A model generated the notes under the pieces. It did not search any database. It had not been told where the DNA came from and worked only from the letters and a program-made list of their open reading frames with translations. Shown one piece after another: positions 50,672 through 58,800 of a stretch of 64,000 nt of DNA (the first letter of the stretch is position 1; each line of letters opens with the position of its first letter). The stretch covers positions 24,608 to 88,607 of the forward strand of contig JAIXQP010000016.1 of assembly GCA_027485675.1 (NCBI GenBank). Reading direction: 5' to 3'. The position numbers and the translations under genes are program-made. Origin of the DNA: Terriglobales bacterium. Its GTDB lineage: Bacteria > Acidobacteriota > Terriglobia > Bryobacterales > Bryobacteraceae.

Positions 50672-51831
50672 CGCGATTTCGCCGGGTTCTCGTACCAGAT
50701 CACCCCCAGCGGAGTTCGCTCCTCGGTCGTCACCACGTCCAAGTCGCCGTCCCCGTCCAGATCGAGCAGCTCAATCCGGTCGAACTTAATACCCTCCGGC
50801 CCACTCAGCCGGTGCGGCCGCCACTCCCCGCCCGGCACCTGCTCCATCCACCAGACGCCCTCTTTCCCGGCGCTCTGCTCGCACGTCAACACCAGATCGC
50901 TCCGCCCATCGCCATTGAGATCGCCCATCGCCACGGCCTTAGCCGTTCCCGCCCCCGCCGGGTACCTCATCACGTGCTCTTTCCAGCGGTCGCCAGAATC
51001 ATCCAGCCGCTCCCACCACATCACCGCGTCCTCCCGCACCGCCGCCGCCACGTCCGTCCGCCCGTCCCCATTCACATCCCCCCAGGCCGCAAACATCACC
51101 TCCCGGCCCTTGGCTCCAATCTCATGGCGCTCCCAACCGGGATACCGCAGCCAGAAGACCCCGCTCGTCTTCCCGCGCCGGTCACTCACCAGAATGTCCT
51201 CCTGGCCATCCCCGTCCATATCGAGCGAAGCCAGCGTCATCGTCCAGCCCACGGTGGCCAGCCGCCGCGCGGTCCACTTCGCCAACTCCCGCGCCGAGCC
51301 CAGCGCCGGTGGCGACAGCAGGACCAGGTCCGCCTCCGCCGGGTTCGCCGTCGATTTGCCCCCCGCAACGAGATGCTGCCGCCGGTCGCGAGGCAGCCGA
51401 ATCGGCAGCGCATAAATCCAGCGCTTTTGCGGATCCGCCGCCGGAATCGCTTCCGTCTTCCAGTCAGGCCCCCAATGGACGAATACCCCCGTCGGCTGGC
51501 CCTCTTCGCAGGAGCTGATCACGTCCTGCTTCCCATCCCCGTCCACGTCGGCAAACACGGCGTCCTCCGCCGCGCAAACCTGCCCTACCGTCTGCCGCGC
51601 CCACGGCTCACCCGCTTTGGCCGGCTGGAGATAGATGCGAACCGTGCGTCCCTCCTCCCAGCCGGTGGCGATGTCCATCCGGCCATCCCGGTTCACATCC
51701 CCCAGCCGGACCCCGTCCGCCCCCCGCAGCGAAGCGTCAATCGTGTGCCGTCTCCACGGCTCCTCGGCCGGCAGCAAAACCGCCGCCAGAAGCAAAATTG
51801 AGAGAGCCCGCGCCGGCCGTTCACAACCCAT
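50668..51831 (-). CDS. FG-GAP/VCBS repeat secreted protein
   Basis: Repeats such as VRLGDVNRDGRMDIATGWEEG, VFADVDGDGKQDVISSCEEG and MGDLNGDGRSDLVLTCEQ; start trimmed to MGCERPARALSILLLAAVLL. Confidence 0.85.
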   Translation of the reverse strand: MGCERPARALSILLLAAVLLPAEEPWRRHTIDASLRGADGVRLGDVNRDGRMDIATGWEEGRTVRIYLQPAKAGEPWARQTVGQVCAAEDAVFADVDGDGKQDVISSCEEGQPTGVFVHWGPDWKTEAIPAADPQKRWIYALPIRLPRDRRQHLVAGGKSTANPAEADLVLLSPPALGSARELAKWTARRLATVGWTMTLASLDMDGDGQEDILVSDRRGKTSGVFWLRYPGWERHEIGAKGREVMFAAWGDVNGDGRTDVAAAVREDAVMWWERLDDSGDRWKEHVMRYPAGAGTAKAVAMGDLNGDGRSDLVLTCEQSAGKEGVWWMEQVPGGEWRPHRLSGPEGIKFDRIELLDLDGDGDLDVVTTEERTPLGVIWYENPAKSR

Positions 51832-51950
51832 CGAAATATTCTCCCCCAATATCCACGGGCATTCCACGCACCCCCCGGCCGGAATCCGCTTGCCTCTCTG
51901 CCAACGTGAAAGCAGGAATGAGCAACTGCAGAACAAGGAGGCCACGTCCC

Positions 51951-52934
51951 ATGCCAAAAGTAATTCGAATCCTGTCCATTGACGGCGGAGGGGTCCGCGG
52001 ACTGATCCCGGCCGTAATCCTGAGCAAACTCGAACGGCTCACCGGGCAACCGATTGCGCACCTGTTCGACCTCGTCGCCGGAACATCCACCGGCGGCATC
52101 CTGGCGCTCGGCCTTTCGCGGCCCGGGCCCGACGGGCGGCCGTTGTTTCCCGCCGAAAAGATGGCCGAACTCTACGAGAAAGAGGGCAGCAAGATCTTCA
52201 GCAGCTCGCTGTGGCGGAAGATCCGGTCCATCGGGAGTCTCGCCGAAGAGAAGTATCCGGCCCACGGCATCGAGTCGGTGCTTCAGCACTTTTTCGGCGC
52301 CGCCCGGCTGAAGGACGCGTGCACGGATGTGCTGGTGCCGAGTTACGAAATCGAGCGGCGGACGCCGTTCTTTTTCCGCAGCTCCATGGCGCGGGAACGG
52401 GCCGACTACGACTTCCCCATGTGGCAGGCCGCCCGGGCGACTTCGGCGGCGCCAACCTATTTCGAACCGGTGAAGGTGCCAAACGGCAACGACCATTGGG
52501 CCCTGATCGATGGCGGGGTGATCGCCAACAATCCAGCCGTTTGCGCCCTGGTCGAAGCCCGGGCGCGCCATCCGGAGGCGACCGATTTTCTCATCGTCAG
52601 CGTCGGCACCGGGATCCGGCTGAAGCGGTTCGCCATTGACGACGCCCAGAAGTGGGGCGCCGCCCGGTGGATCCGGCCGGTCCTCGATATCGTTCTCGAT
52701 GGCAGCAGCGCCACCGTGGACTACCAGTTGCGGCAGTTGTCCGATGCGAAATACCACCGGTTCCAGGTCAGCCTGCAACCCGGCGAGGATGCCATGGACG
52801 ATGTCCGGCCCAAGACGCTGCGCAACCTTCGCTTGCAGGCCGAAGCGTTGTGCCGGGAACGGGCCGTCGAGCTGTTCAGTCTGGCGGACCGGCTGACCGA
52901 GATCGGCCACAGCCGCAAGAAACTGGCCGCTTGA
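51951..52934 (+). CDS. Patatin-like phospholipase
   Basis: RILSIDGGGVRGLIPAVILSKLE, DLVAGTSTGGILALGL (GxSxG) and LIDGGVIANNPA; strong SD aaggagg. Confidence 0.92.
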   Translation: MPKVIRILSIDGGGVRGLIPAVILSKLERLTGQPIAHLFDLVAGTSTGGILALGLSRPGPDGRPLFPAEKMAELYEKEGSKIFSSSLWRKIRSIGSLAEEKYPAHGIESVLQHFFGAARLKDACTDVLVPSYEIERRTPFFFRSSMARERADYDFPMWQAARATSAAPTYFEPVKVPNGNDHWALIDGGVIANNPAVCALVEARARHPEATDFLIVSVGTGIRLKRFAIDDAQKWGAARWIRPVLDIVLDGSSATVDYQLRQLSDAKYHRFQVSLQPGEDAMDDVRPKTLRNLRLQAEALCRERAVELFSLADRLTEIGHSRKKLAA

Positions 52935-53028
52935 TGTGGCCGCGGGCGGCGGCAAAGTGAAATCTTAGGAAACAGCTTTGCCGCCGCAGCGTCCGAATCA
53001 ACATAGGATAATGGCAAGAACTCGAAGC

Positions 53029-54633
53029 ATGATGAAACTCCCGCAACTGCTCCTGATCGCCTTGGCCCCGCTCGGTGCGCAAACGGTCTGCGAGCCTACG
53101 CCGATGTACTCCATCTGCGACCTCGTCTTCGATGCTCCGGCCGGCGCCACCATCCAGGCCGAAGTCCGCTCGCCGCGCCACCGGACCTTTCTCATGCCCG
53201 CCTTCGCCTCCGCGCCGGGCAAAATGACCATCCGGGTCTCGCCCACGCTGGCCGGCCAGTGGGACTACCGGATCACCTCCAGCCTGCCGGCCTACAACGG
53301 CAAGACCGGCAGCTTCGAAGCCCTGCCGAACGATCATCCGGGCTTCGTGGTGCCGGCCAACTTACGCCACTGGGCGACCGGCGAAGATAAGCAGCCGCAT
53401 CTCTGGCTGGGCGCCACGGGGGGCGAGCCGGAGCTCCTGGCGACGCAAAAGTTCAATCACGTCCGGCTGGTGCTCGATCAGTCGAAGCTCGATGAGATCG
53501 AAAAACAGATCCGCGCCTATAACGACAAGCGCATCACCGTTGATATCGTTTTGAGCGGCTTGCCAACCATGTGGCAGGAGCGCGAGAAGACGCTCAAGTA
53601 TCTCATCGGCCGCTTCTCGGCCTTCAACATTACCTGGCAACTCGAAGGCTCCCGAGCCGCGCTCAAAGAAACCGGCCTCGCCCTCAAACGGCTCGATCCG
53701 TACGGCCATCCGCGCACGGCCGTCACCAGCGATACCACCGCGCCGCTGCTCGCCGACGGCTGGGCCAACTACATCGTCTACACGACGGTCGATGATCAGC
53801 TCGGCGCCATCGAGCACCAGCTCTATACCGCTCCCAAGGTCAGCATCGCGCTCGAAGAGCGGAACGATCCGGAGGAGTTTCGCCGCCGTCTTTGGAACAT
53901 GTGGTTCAACGGCCAGTACCCCACCGTGAAGCTCGCCAGCGACAAGGGGGCCAAATATGTGGCGGCCTGGCAGGAGCTCTTCGCCCGCACTCGCCACTGG
54001 GACATCGAGCCATTCTTCGACGTCGATGGCGCGCGGGCGCTGGCCCTCGAAGGGGTCGAGTACATCGTCTACATCGAGAAGCCGTCCATTCCGGTTGAGG
54101 TCCTCGTCGAAAAGCACTCCTACGATCTCTACTGGTTCAACCCGCTCACGGGCGAGTACCTGAAGGAAAAGAAGGATTGGAAGGGCGAGAAGTTCGTGGC
54201 GCAGCCGCCGTCTACCGATCACGATTGGGTGCTGCATCTGAGCCGTGACGGGCGAAAAGAAGGGATGCTCAAGAGCTACAAGTTCGAGTCCCGGCTGCCT
54301 ATGGTGCAGGAGCTCGAAATGCAGGACAAGATGCTGCCGTTCGAGATCGTCGAGCCCCAGGCGGACACCGTGAGCCGGAAGAATCCGCCGGCCTTCGCGG
54401 TCAAGATCCGCCGGCCCACCCGCGCTACCCGCACCATGATGTTTCTCTGGACCGGCGAGGTCGTCACCGGAGGCCAGGGCGCCCGCGTGCTCGGCACCGG
54501 GGAAAAAGGGCAGCTCAAAATCCCCGCCGATATGACGTTGCAGTATCCGGCCGTGCTCAGCCTGCGCGTCGTGGGCATGAACGCGAACGGCAAGATCTAC
54601 GCGGCGGATAAGGTTCTCCGGCTCACCGAATGA
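53029..54633 (+). CDS. DUF5060-type secreted protein
   Basis: Signal peptide; YSICDLVFDAPAGATIQAEVRSPRHRTFLMPAFASAPGKMTIRVSPTLAGQWDYRI resembles DUF5060; remainder glycoside-hydrolase-like. Confidence 0.6.
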   Translation: MMKLPQLLLIALAPLGAQTVCEPTPMYSICDLVFDAPAGATIQAEVRSPRHRTFLMPAFASAPGKMTIRVSPTLAGQWDYRITSSLPAYNGKTGSFEALPNDHPGFVVPANLRHWATGEDKQPHLWLGATGGEPELLATQKFNHVRLVLDQSKLDEIEKQIRAYNDKRITVDIVLSGLPTMWQEREKTLKYLIGRFSAFNITWQLEGSRAALKETGLALKRLDPYGHPRTAVTSDTTAPLLADGWANYIVYTTVDDQLGAIEHQLYTAPKVSIALEERNDPEEFRRRLWNMWFNGQYPTVKLASDKGAKYVAAWQELFARTRHWDIEPFFDVDGARALALEGVEYIVYIEKPSIPVEVLVEKHSYDLYWFNPLTGEYLKEKKDWKGEKFVAQPPSTDHDWVLHLSRDGRKEGMLKSYKFESRLPMVQELEMQDKMLPFEIVEPQADTVSRKNPPAFAVKIRRPTRATRTMMFLWTGEVVTGGQGARVLGTGEKGQLKIPADMTLQYPAVLSLRVVGMNANGKIYAADKVLRLTE

Positions 54634-55205
54634 TTCTCGCGATGGATGTTTGCAATGAAGTGGGCTCGATCGCCCTGCTCGACGGCGCCCGGCTGCTCGA
54701 AGAGCGGCGCCTCGAATCGCCCGACGGTTTCGGCCACATTCTTTTCGGCGCCATCGAGGAGCTGTTGGCGGCGCATGGGGTGCCGCTCAGCGCGATCGAC
54801 CTCTATGCGGTCGCCACGGGCCCCGGCTCGTTTACGGGCGTCCGCATTGGTCTTACGGCGGCCAAAGGGCTCGCGTTTGCGAGTGAGAAGCCGTTAGCCG
54901 GGGTGACGAACCTCGAAGCGTTGGCGAGCCTTGGAATCGGCCCCCTGCGGGCTCCGGTGTTCGATGCCCGCCGGGGGGATGTGTACGCCGCGGTCTATGA
55001 CGACGCGCTTGGCGTCGTGGTGCCGCCCATGGTTTGCCCCATCGAAGCGTTCCCGATCGGCGCGGCGACGCGCATCGACGCGGGTCCGCTGCTGGCGGCC
55101 GCCGTCGGGCGCCTGGCGGCGCAGCGCGGCGGCGTCCACCCCGCCGCGGTCGATGCGACCTACGTCCGGCCTTCGGACGCCGAACTGCTCAACTTCTCGT
55201 CGTGA
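54630..55205 (+). CDS. tsaB: tRNA threonylcarbamoyladenosine biosynthesis protein TsaB
   Basis: MILAMDVCNEVGSIALLDG ... LYAVATGPGSFTGVRIGLTAAKGLAFASEKPLAGVTNLEALA. Confidence 0.92.
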   Translation: MILAMDVCNEVGSIALLDGARLLEERRLESPDGFGHILFGAIEELLAAHGVPLSAIDLYAVATGPGSFTGVRIGLTAAKGLAFASEKPLAGVTNLEALASLGIGPLRAPVFDARRGDVYAAVYDDALGVVVPPMVCPIEAFPIGAATRIDAGPLLAAAVGRLAAQRGGVHPAAVDATYVRPSDAELLNFSS

Positions 55206-56038
55206 AACCGGTCGCAGCCGATGCAGAGGTTCTCATAGATCCGGCCGTCTTCGAGGATCACCCGGCTCTGGCGCCGGAACTCCTCTTCGGTCCATCCGAG
55301 GTGGAGCCCCATCTCCTGTGGTTGGCCTCGGTTGATGGCGATGTAGACCGGGTCGGCGCTGCGCCGGGCCAGCATCTGCTCGAGCTTCTCCTCATGGAGA
55401 TTGCCGATCGGCCGCTTGGTCTTGAGGCAGCACGGGTAGACGTTGCCATTGGGCTCGATCGAGACCTCTGAGCCGGCGCCGCCAAGGAAGTTCAAACCGC
55501 CGCTCCATTGGTTGCAGAAGTTGTCGGCGAGGGTCGCCGTAGAGAGCCGGTTCTGCCACGCCCGCCCGCGCGGCCATAGCTTGCCGATCCACTGCTCCGG
55601 CGTGGCGCCAAACATGCTGTAGTCTCCGCCGTCGGCTTCGAGCATGGCGATCACCTTGTCCCGCCGTTCGAGCATCCCGGCGTGAAAATCGTCCATGCCG
55701 GAGACCGAGATGGTCGTGACGTGATGGGCGCGCAGCTCGGCGATGAGCTTGGGGGTGAGCAGGTCGCCGGTGGTCTGGACGATGACGCGGGTGCGGTCGC
55801 CGTACTTGGCGTGGAGCAGGTCGAGGGTGGGATAGAGCACCGGCTCCCGCACCGGTTCGAGCAGCACCTCTCCGCCCGCGAGAATCACCTTGCCGAGTTC
55901 GTCCGGGAAGTTGGCGATGATCGGCCCCGGATCGGTGTGCTCCGGCATGCCTTGCGGGTAGGGCCGGAAGCGGTCGTCATAGCAGTGGTCACAGGTCCGG
56001 TGGCAGAGCCACGTAATTACGTAGTAGATCGAATCCAT
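55160..56038 (-). CDS. Radical SAM protein with C-terminal Cys-rich (SPASM-like) region
   Basis: WLCHRTCDHCYDD (CxxxCxxC); NGNVYPCCLKTKRPIGNLHEEKLEQML; ENLCIGCDRFH; starts directly after the stop of the upstream redoxin gene. Confidence 0.85.
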   Translation of the reverse strand: MDSIYYVITWLCHRTCDHCYDDRFRPYPQGMPEHTDPGPIIANFPDELGKVILAGGEVLLEPVREPVLYPTLDLLHAKYGDRTRVIVQTTGDLLTPKLIAELRAHHVTTISVSGMDDFHAGMLERRDKVIAMLEADGGDYSMFGATPEQWIGKLWPRGRAWQNRLSTATLADNFCNQWSGGLNFLGGAGSEVSIEPNGNVYPCCLKTKRPIGNLHEEKLEQMLARRSADPVYIAINRGQPQEMGLHLGWTEEEFRRQSRVILEDGRIYENLCIGCDRFHDEKLSSSASEGRT

Positions 56039-56983
56039 TTACTTGCGCCGCAGTTCTGCCGGCACACGCTCCCGGTCATGACTCTCACTCAAGAACTTCC
56101 ATTCTACCGGCACGGTCTCGGGCGGGTAGCAGATCCGGTCCGTACAGCTCTGATAGCGGAACGTGCCCTTCACGATCAGAGTCTCATCCTTCAACTGCGG
56201 TGGCAGGGTGATGTCGCGTGCCGCGCCGAATACGCGGCTGTATTGGAACTTTTTGTCGGCCTTGGGCCAGACCGGGTCGGTGGCCTTGACGCCTTCAATG
56301 GTCCAGGCCACGGGGATGAACTCCTCCGGCGCGCCCGGCGCATAGACGTGCAGCCCCTTGCCGAGCGCCCCTTCGAGCGTCAGCCGGATCCGCTGGCCGC
56401 CGCGCACCACGGAAGTGCTCGCTCCCGTCGTGACCGTGATCCGTTTGCCGGTGAACTCGCCGAGCGGGGCCGCCTTCTGGCCGAAGCGGCCGCTGAGCAC
56501 GGAAGCGATGGTGAACCGCTCGCGATAGTCCTCCTCGAAGTACTTCGCCGTCACGCGGCCTTTGGCGTCGAGCAGGAAGACGCCCGGATGGGGAATGCCC
56601 TTCATGAAGTCGATGTTCACGGCCTTATTGCGGAGCCCGAAGGCGTCGATCACCTTCGACTCCGTGTCGGCGAGAAAGGGGTAATCGAGCTTTTTGCGGG
56701 CGAAGAAGTGCCGCCAGACGGCTTCGCTGTCGTAGCTCACGGCCAGAACGTTCATACCAAGCTTGCGGACGTTGCCCGCCTGTTGTCCCAACTCCACGAG
56801 TTGGGTTTTGCAGTACGGTCACCAGTCCGCGGAACGGACAAAGAGGACGAAAAGTCCCTTCGGGCCGGTTCGCTGCGCGAAGCCGGGAATCATCCCGCTG
56901 ACGTCCTCACCGATGGCGGGCCCTTGCTGCGCCGGCGCGAGAGACGAGAAGAGAATTAGAGCCAGGAGCAGCAAGCGGGTCAT
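56039..56983 (-). CDS. Candidate selenoprotein: secreted Sec-containing AhpC/TSA-like redoxin plus DsbD_N-like domain (in-frame TGA at 56819-56821)
   Basis: MTRLLLLALILFSSLAPAQQ...GLFVLFVRSADW-U-PYCKTQLVELGQQAGNVRKLGMNVLAVSYDS...; ORFs 56819-57115 and 56039-56797 share one frame separated only by TGA plus 7 codons; C-terminal GTFRYQSCTDRICYPPETVPVEWKF DsbD_N-like. Confidence 0.8.
56787..56805 (-). promoter_or_regulatory. Candidate bacterial SECIS element
   Basis: mRNA CCCAACUC-GUG-GAGUUGGG, 8-bp perfect stem, loop begins with G, 21 nt between UGA and apical loop. Confidence 0.7.
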
Positions 56984-57001
56984 ACTAGTCATCATACGAC
57001 C

Positions 57002-58759
57002 ATGGATTTTGCCGCACACCTGAAGAGCGTCGTCGACATCGTGAAGGTGATCGGCGCCTACGTTCCGCTCAAGAAGCGCGGCGCGAACAGCTATATCGGT
57101 TTGTGTCCGTTTCATAGCGAAAAATCACCGTCCTTTAACGTCCACCCGACGCAGCAGTTCTACAAGTGCTTCGGCTGCGGAGCCGGGGGCGATGTGATCA
57201 AGTTCGTCATGGAGTACGAAAAAGTTACGTTCCAGGAGGCGATCGCCTCGCTGGCCGAACAGTTCGGGGTGCCGCTGCCCGAAAAAAAGCAGAACTTCAA
57301 CGATCCGGAGGCCAGGCTGCGGACGGCGCTGCTGGCGATGCACGAACTGGCGGCCAAGGTGTTCCAGCAAAACCTCGCCGGGCCGGCGGGCGCCGACGCG
57401 CGGGCGTACCTCGAAAAGCGGCGTCTGCCGCTGAGCCGGGCGGCCGAGTTCGGCGTGGGATTCAGCGAACGGGGCGGCCAGGGGCTCGTGCGGATTTTGC
57501 GGGCGCAGGGGTTTGCGCCCGAGGAGATTCAAGAGTCGGGACTGGCGGGCAAACGCGACGACGGGACGCTCTATGACAAGTTCCGGGGCCGGCTGATGTT
57601 CCCGATCCACAATGAAGGCGGCAAGGTGATCGCCTTCGGCGGCCGGGCGCTGTACGAGGGCGACGAGCCGAAGTATTTGAACTCGCCGGGGACGGCGATC
57701 TACACAAAGAGCCTGGTGCTCTACCATCTGCACCGGGCGCGGGAGGCGGCGCGGAAGACGGGGCGGCTGGTGCTCGTCGAAGGCTACATGGACGTGATCG
57801 GCGCGTGGGCGGCCGGGGTGAAAGAAGCCGTCGCGCCCTGCGGCACGGCGTTGACGCCACAGCAGGTGAAGATCATGAGTAAGTACGCTCCGCTGGTGGT
57901 GGTGAACTTTGACCCGGACAATGCGGGGGCGAACGCGGCGGAGAAGTCGATTGCGATTCTGCTCGAAGAACATATGCGGATTCGGATCGCCACACTCGAA
58001 GGCGGCCTGGACCCGGACGAGTATGTGGCCGCGCGCGGGGCCGATGCGTATGTGAGCCGGATTGATAAAGCCCAGAACTACTTCCACTGGCTGGCCGGGC
58101 GGGCGCAGCAGCGCTTCGATACGAAGACGGCCGAAGGGAAGGTGCAGGCGCTTGAGTTTCTCCTGCCGGCGATTCGCCGGGTGCAGGACCCGATGGAACG
58201 CGCCTCGCTGGCGGCGGAGCTGGCGAATCGTCTGGGCGTTGAGCAGGCGATGCTGCTCGATCAGTTCCGGCGGATGGCGGTGCAACGCACCGAGCAACGG
58301 ATGGCGGCGCCGGCGCTGGAGTTGTCCCCGTCAGAGAAGGTGCTGCTGCAGTTGCTGTTGCAGTCGCCGGAGGTGTGCGAGTTTGCCGCGCCGGTGCTGC
58401 TTGACGATGAGCGGTTGGAGCACTTCGCGTTGACGAGTTCGCCGGCCTGGCCGATGTGGCAGAAGGTGCTGCGGGAAGCCGCCGAAGGGCCGTTGCAGTA
58501 TTCACAACTCGAAGAGCAACTCAATCCGGCCGAGAAATCTCTAATGACCGCCTTGGTTTTCGCCGATAGAACAGCAGACGAACATGAAGCGATGCTGCAA
58601 GCCGCAGCCTGTTTGGCGCAATTCGCCGCCAGCGGGAGGCGTGCGCGCATGAATGAGCTGAAGCGTCAGATTCGAACGCTGGAGCAGAGCGGTTCCTTGA
58701 CCGAAGCTCTGGCGATGACAGAGGAGTTGTACGCGCTCGAACGGCAAGAGAGAGCCTGA
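57002..58759 (+). CDS. dnaG: DNA primase
   Basis: [59 protein letters not shown] (zinc-finger domain); [21 protein letters not shown] Toprim-linked region. Confidence 0.97.
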   Translation: MDFAAHLKSVVDIVKVIGAYVPLKKRGANSYIGLCPFHSEKSPSFNVHPTQQFYKCFGCGAGGDVIKFVMEYEKVTFQEAIASLAEQFGVPLPEKKQNFNDPEARLRTALLAMHELAAKVFQQNLAGPAGADARAYLEKRRLPLSRAAEFGVGFSERGGQGLVRILRAQGFAPEEIQESGLAGKRDDGTLYDKFRGRLMFPIHNEGGKVIAFGGRALYEGDEPKYLNSPGTAIYTKSLVLYHLHRAREAARKTGRLVLVEGYMDVIGAWAAGVKEAVAPCGTALTPQQVKIMSKYAPLVVVNFDPDNAGANAAEKSIAILLEEHMRIRIATLEGGLDPDEYVAARGADAYVSRIDKAQNYFHWLAGRAQQRFDTKTAEGKVQALEFLLPAIRRVQDPMERASLAAELANRLGVEQAMLLDQFRRMAVQRTEQRMAAPALELSPSEKVLLQLLLQSPEVCEFAAPVLLDDERLEHFALTSSPAWPMWQKVLREAAEGPLQYSQLEEQLNPAEKSLMTALVFADRTADEHEAMLQAAACLAQFAASGRRARMNELKRQIRTLEQSGSLTEALAMTEELYALERQERA

Positions 58760-58800
58760 CGACGTGTTGTAAACTAATGGGTGCACTCGCTGGGGTTCTT

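Noticed and set aside
51951-52934. CBASS anti-phage operon around the patatin gene
   Set aside because: No CD-NTase, Cap2/Cap3 or other signalling gene adjacent; neighbours are an FG-GAP protein and a DUF5060-type protein.
55160-56038. Radical SAM gene as the anaerobic sulfatase-maturating enzyme for the 21.2-kb sulfatase
   Set aside because: It is over 30 kb away, short (292 aa), and I could not identify the full set of anSME cluster cysteines.
56819-57115. Treating 56819-57115 and 56039-56797 as two genes, or as a simple pseudogene
   Set aside because: The same frame continues through the TGA with conserved redoxin residues on both sides, the stop is specifically UGA at a catalytic Cys, and a SECIS-like hairpin follows. 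Pseudogenisation stays possible but is less economical; needs selABCD confirmation.
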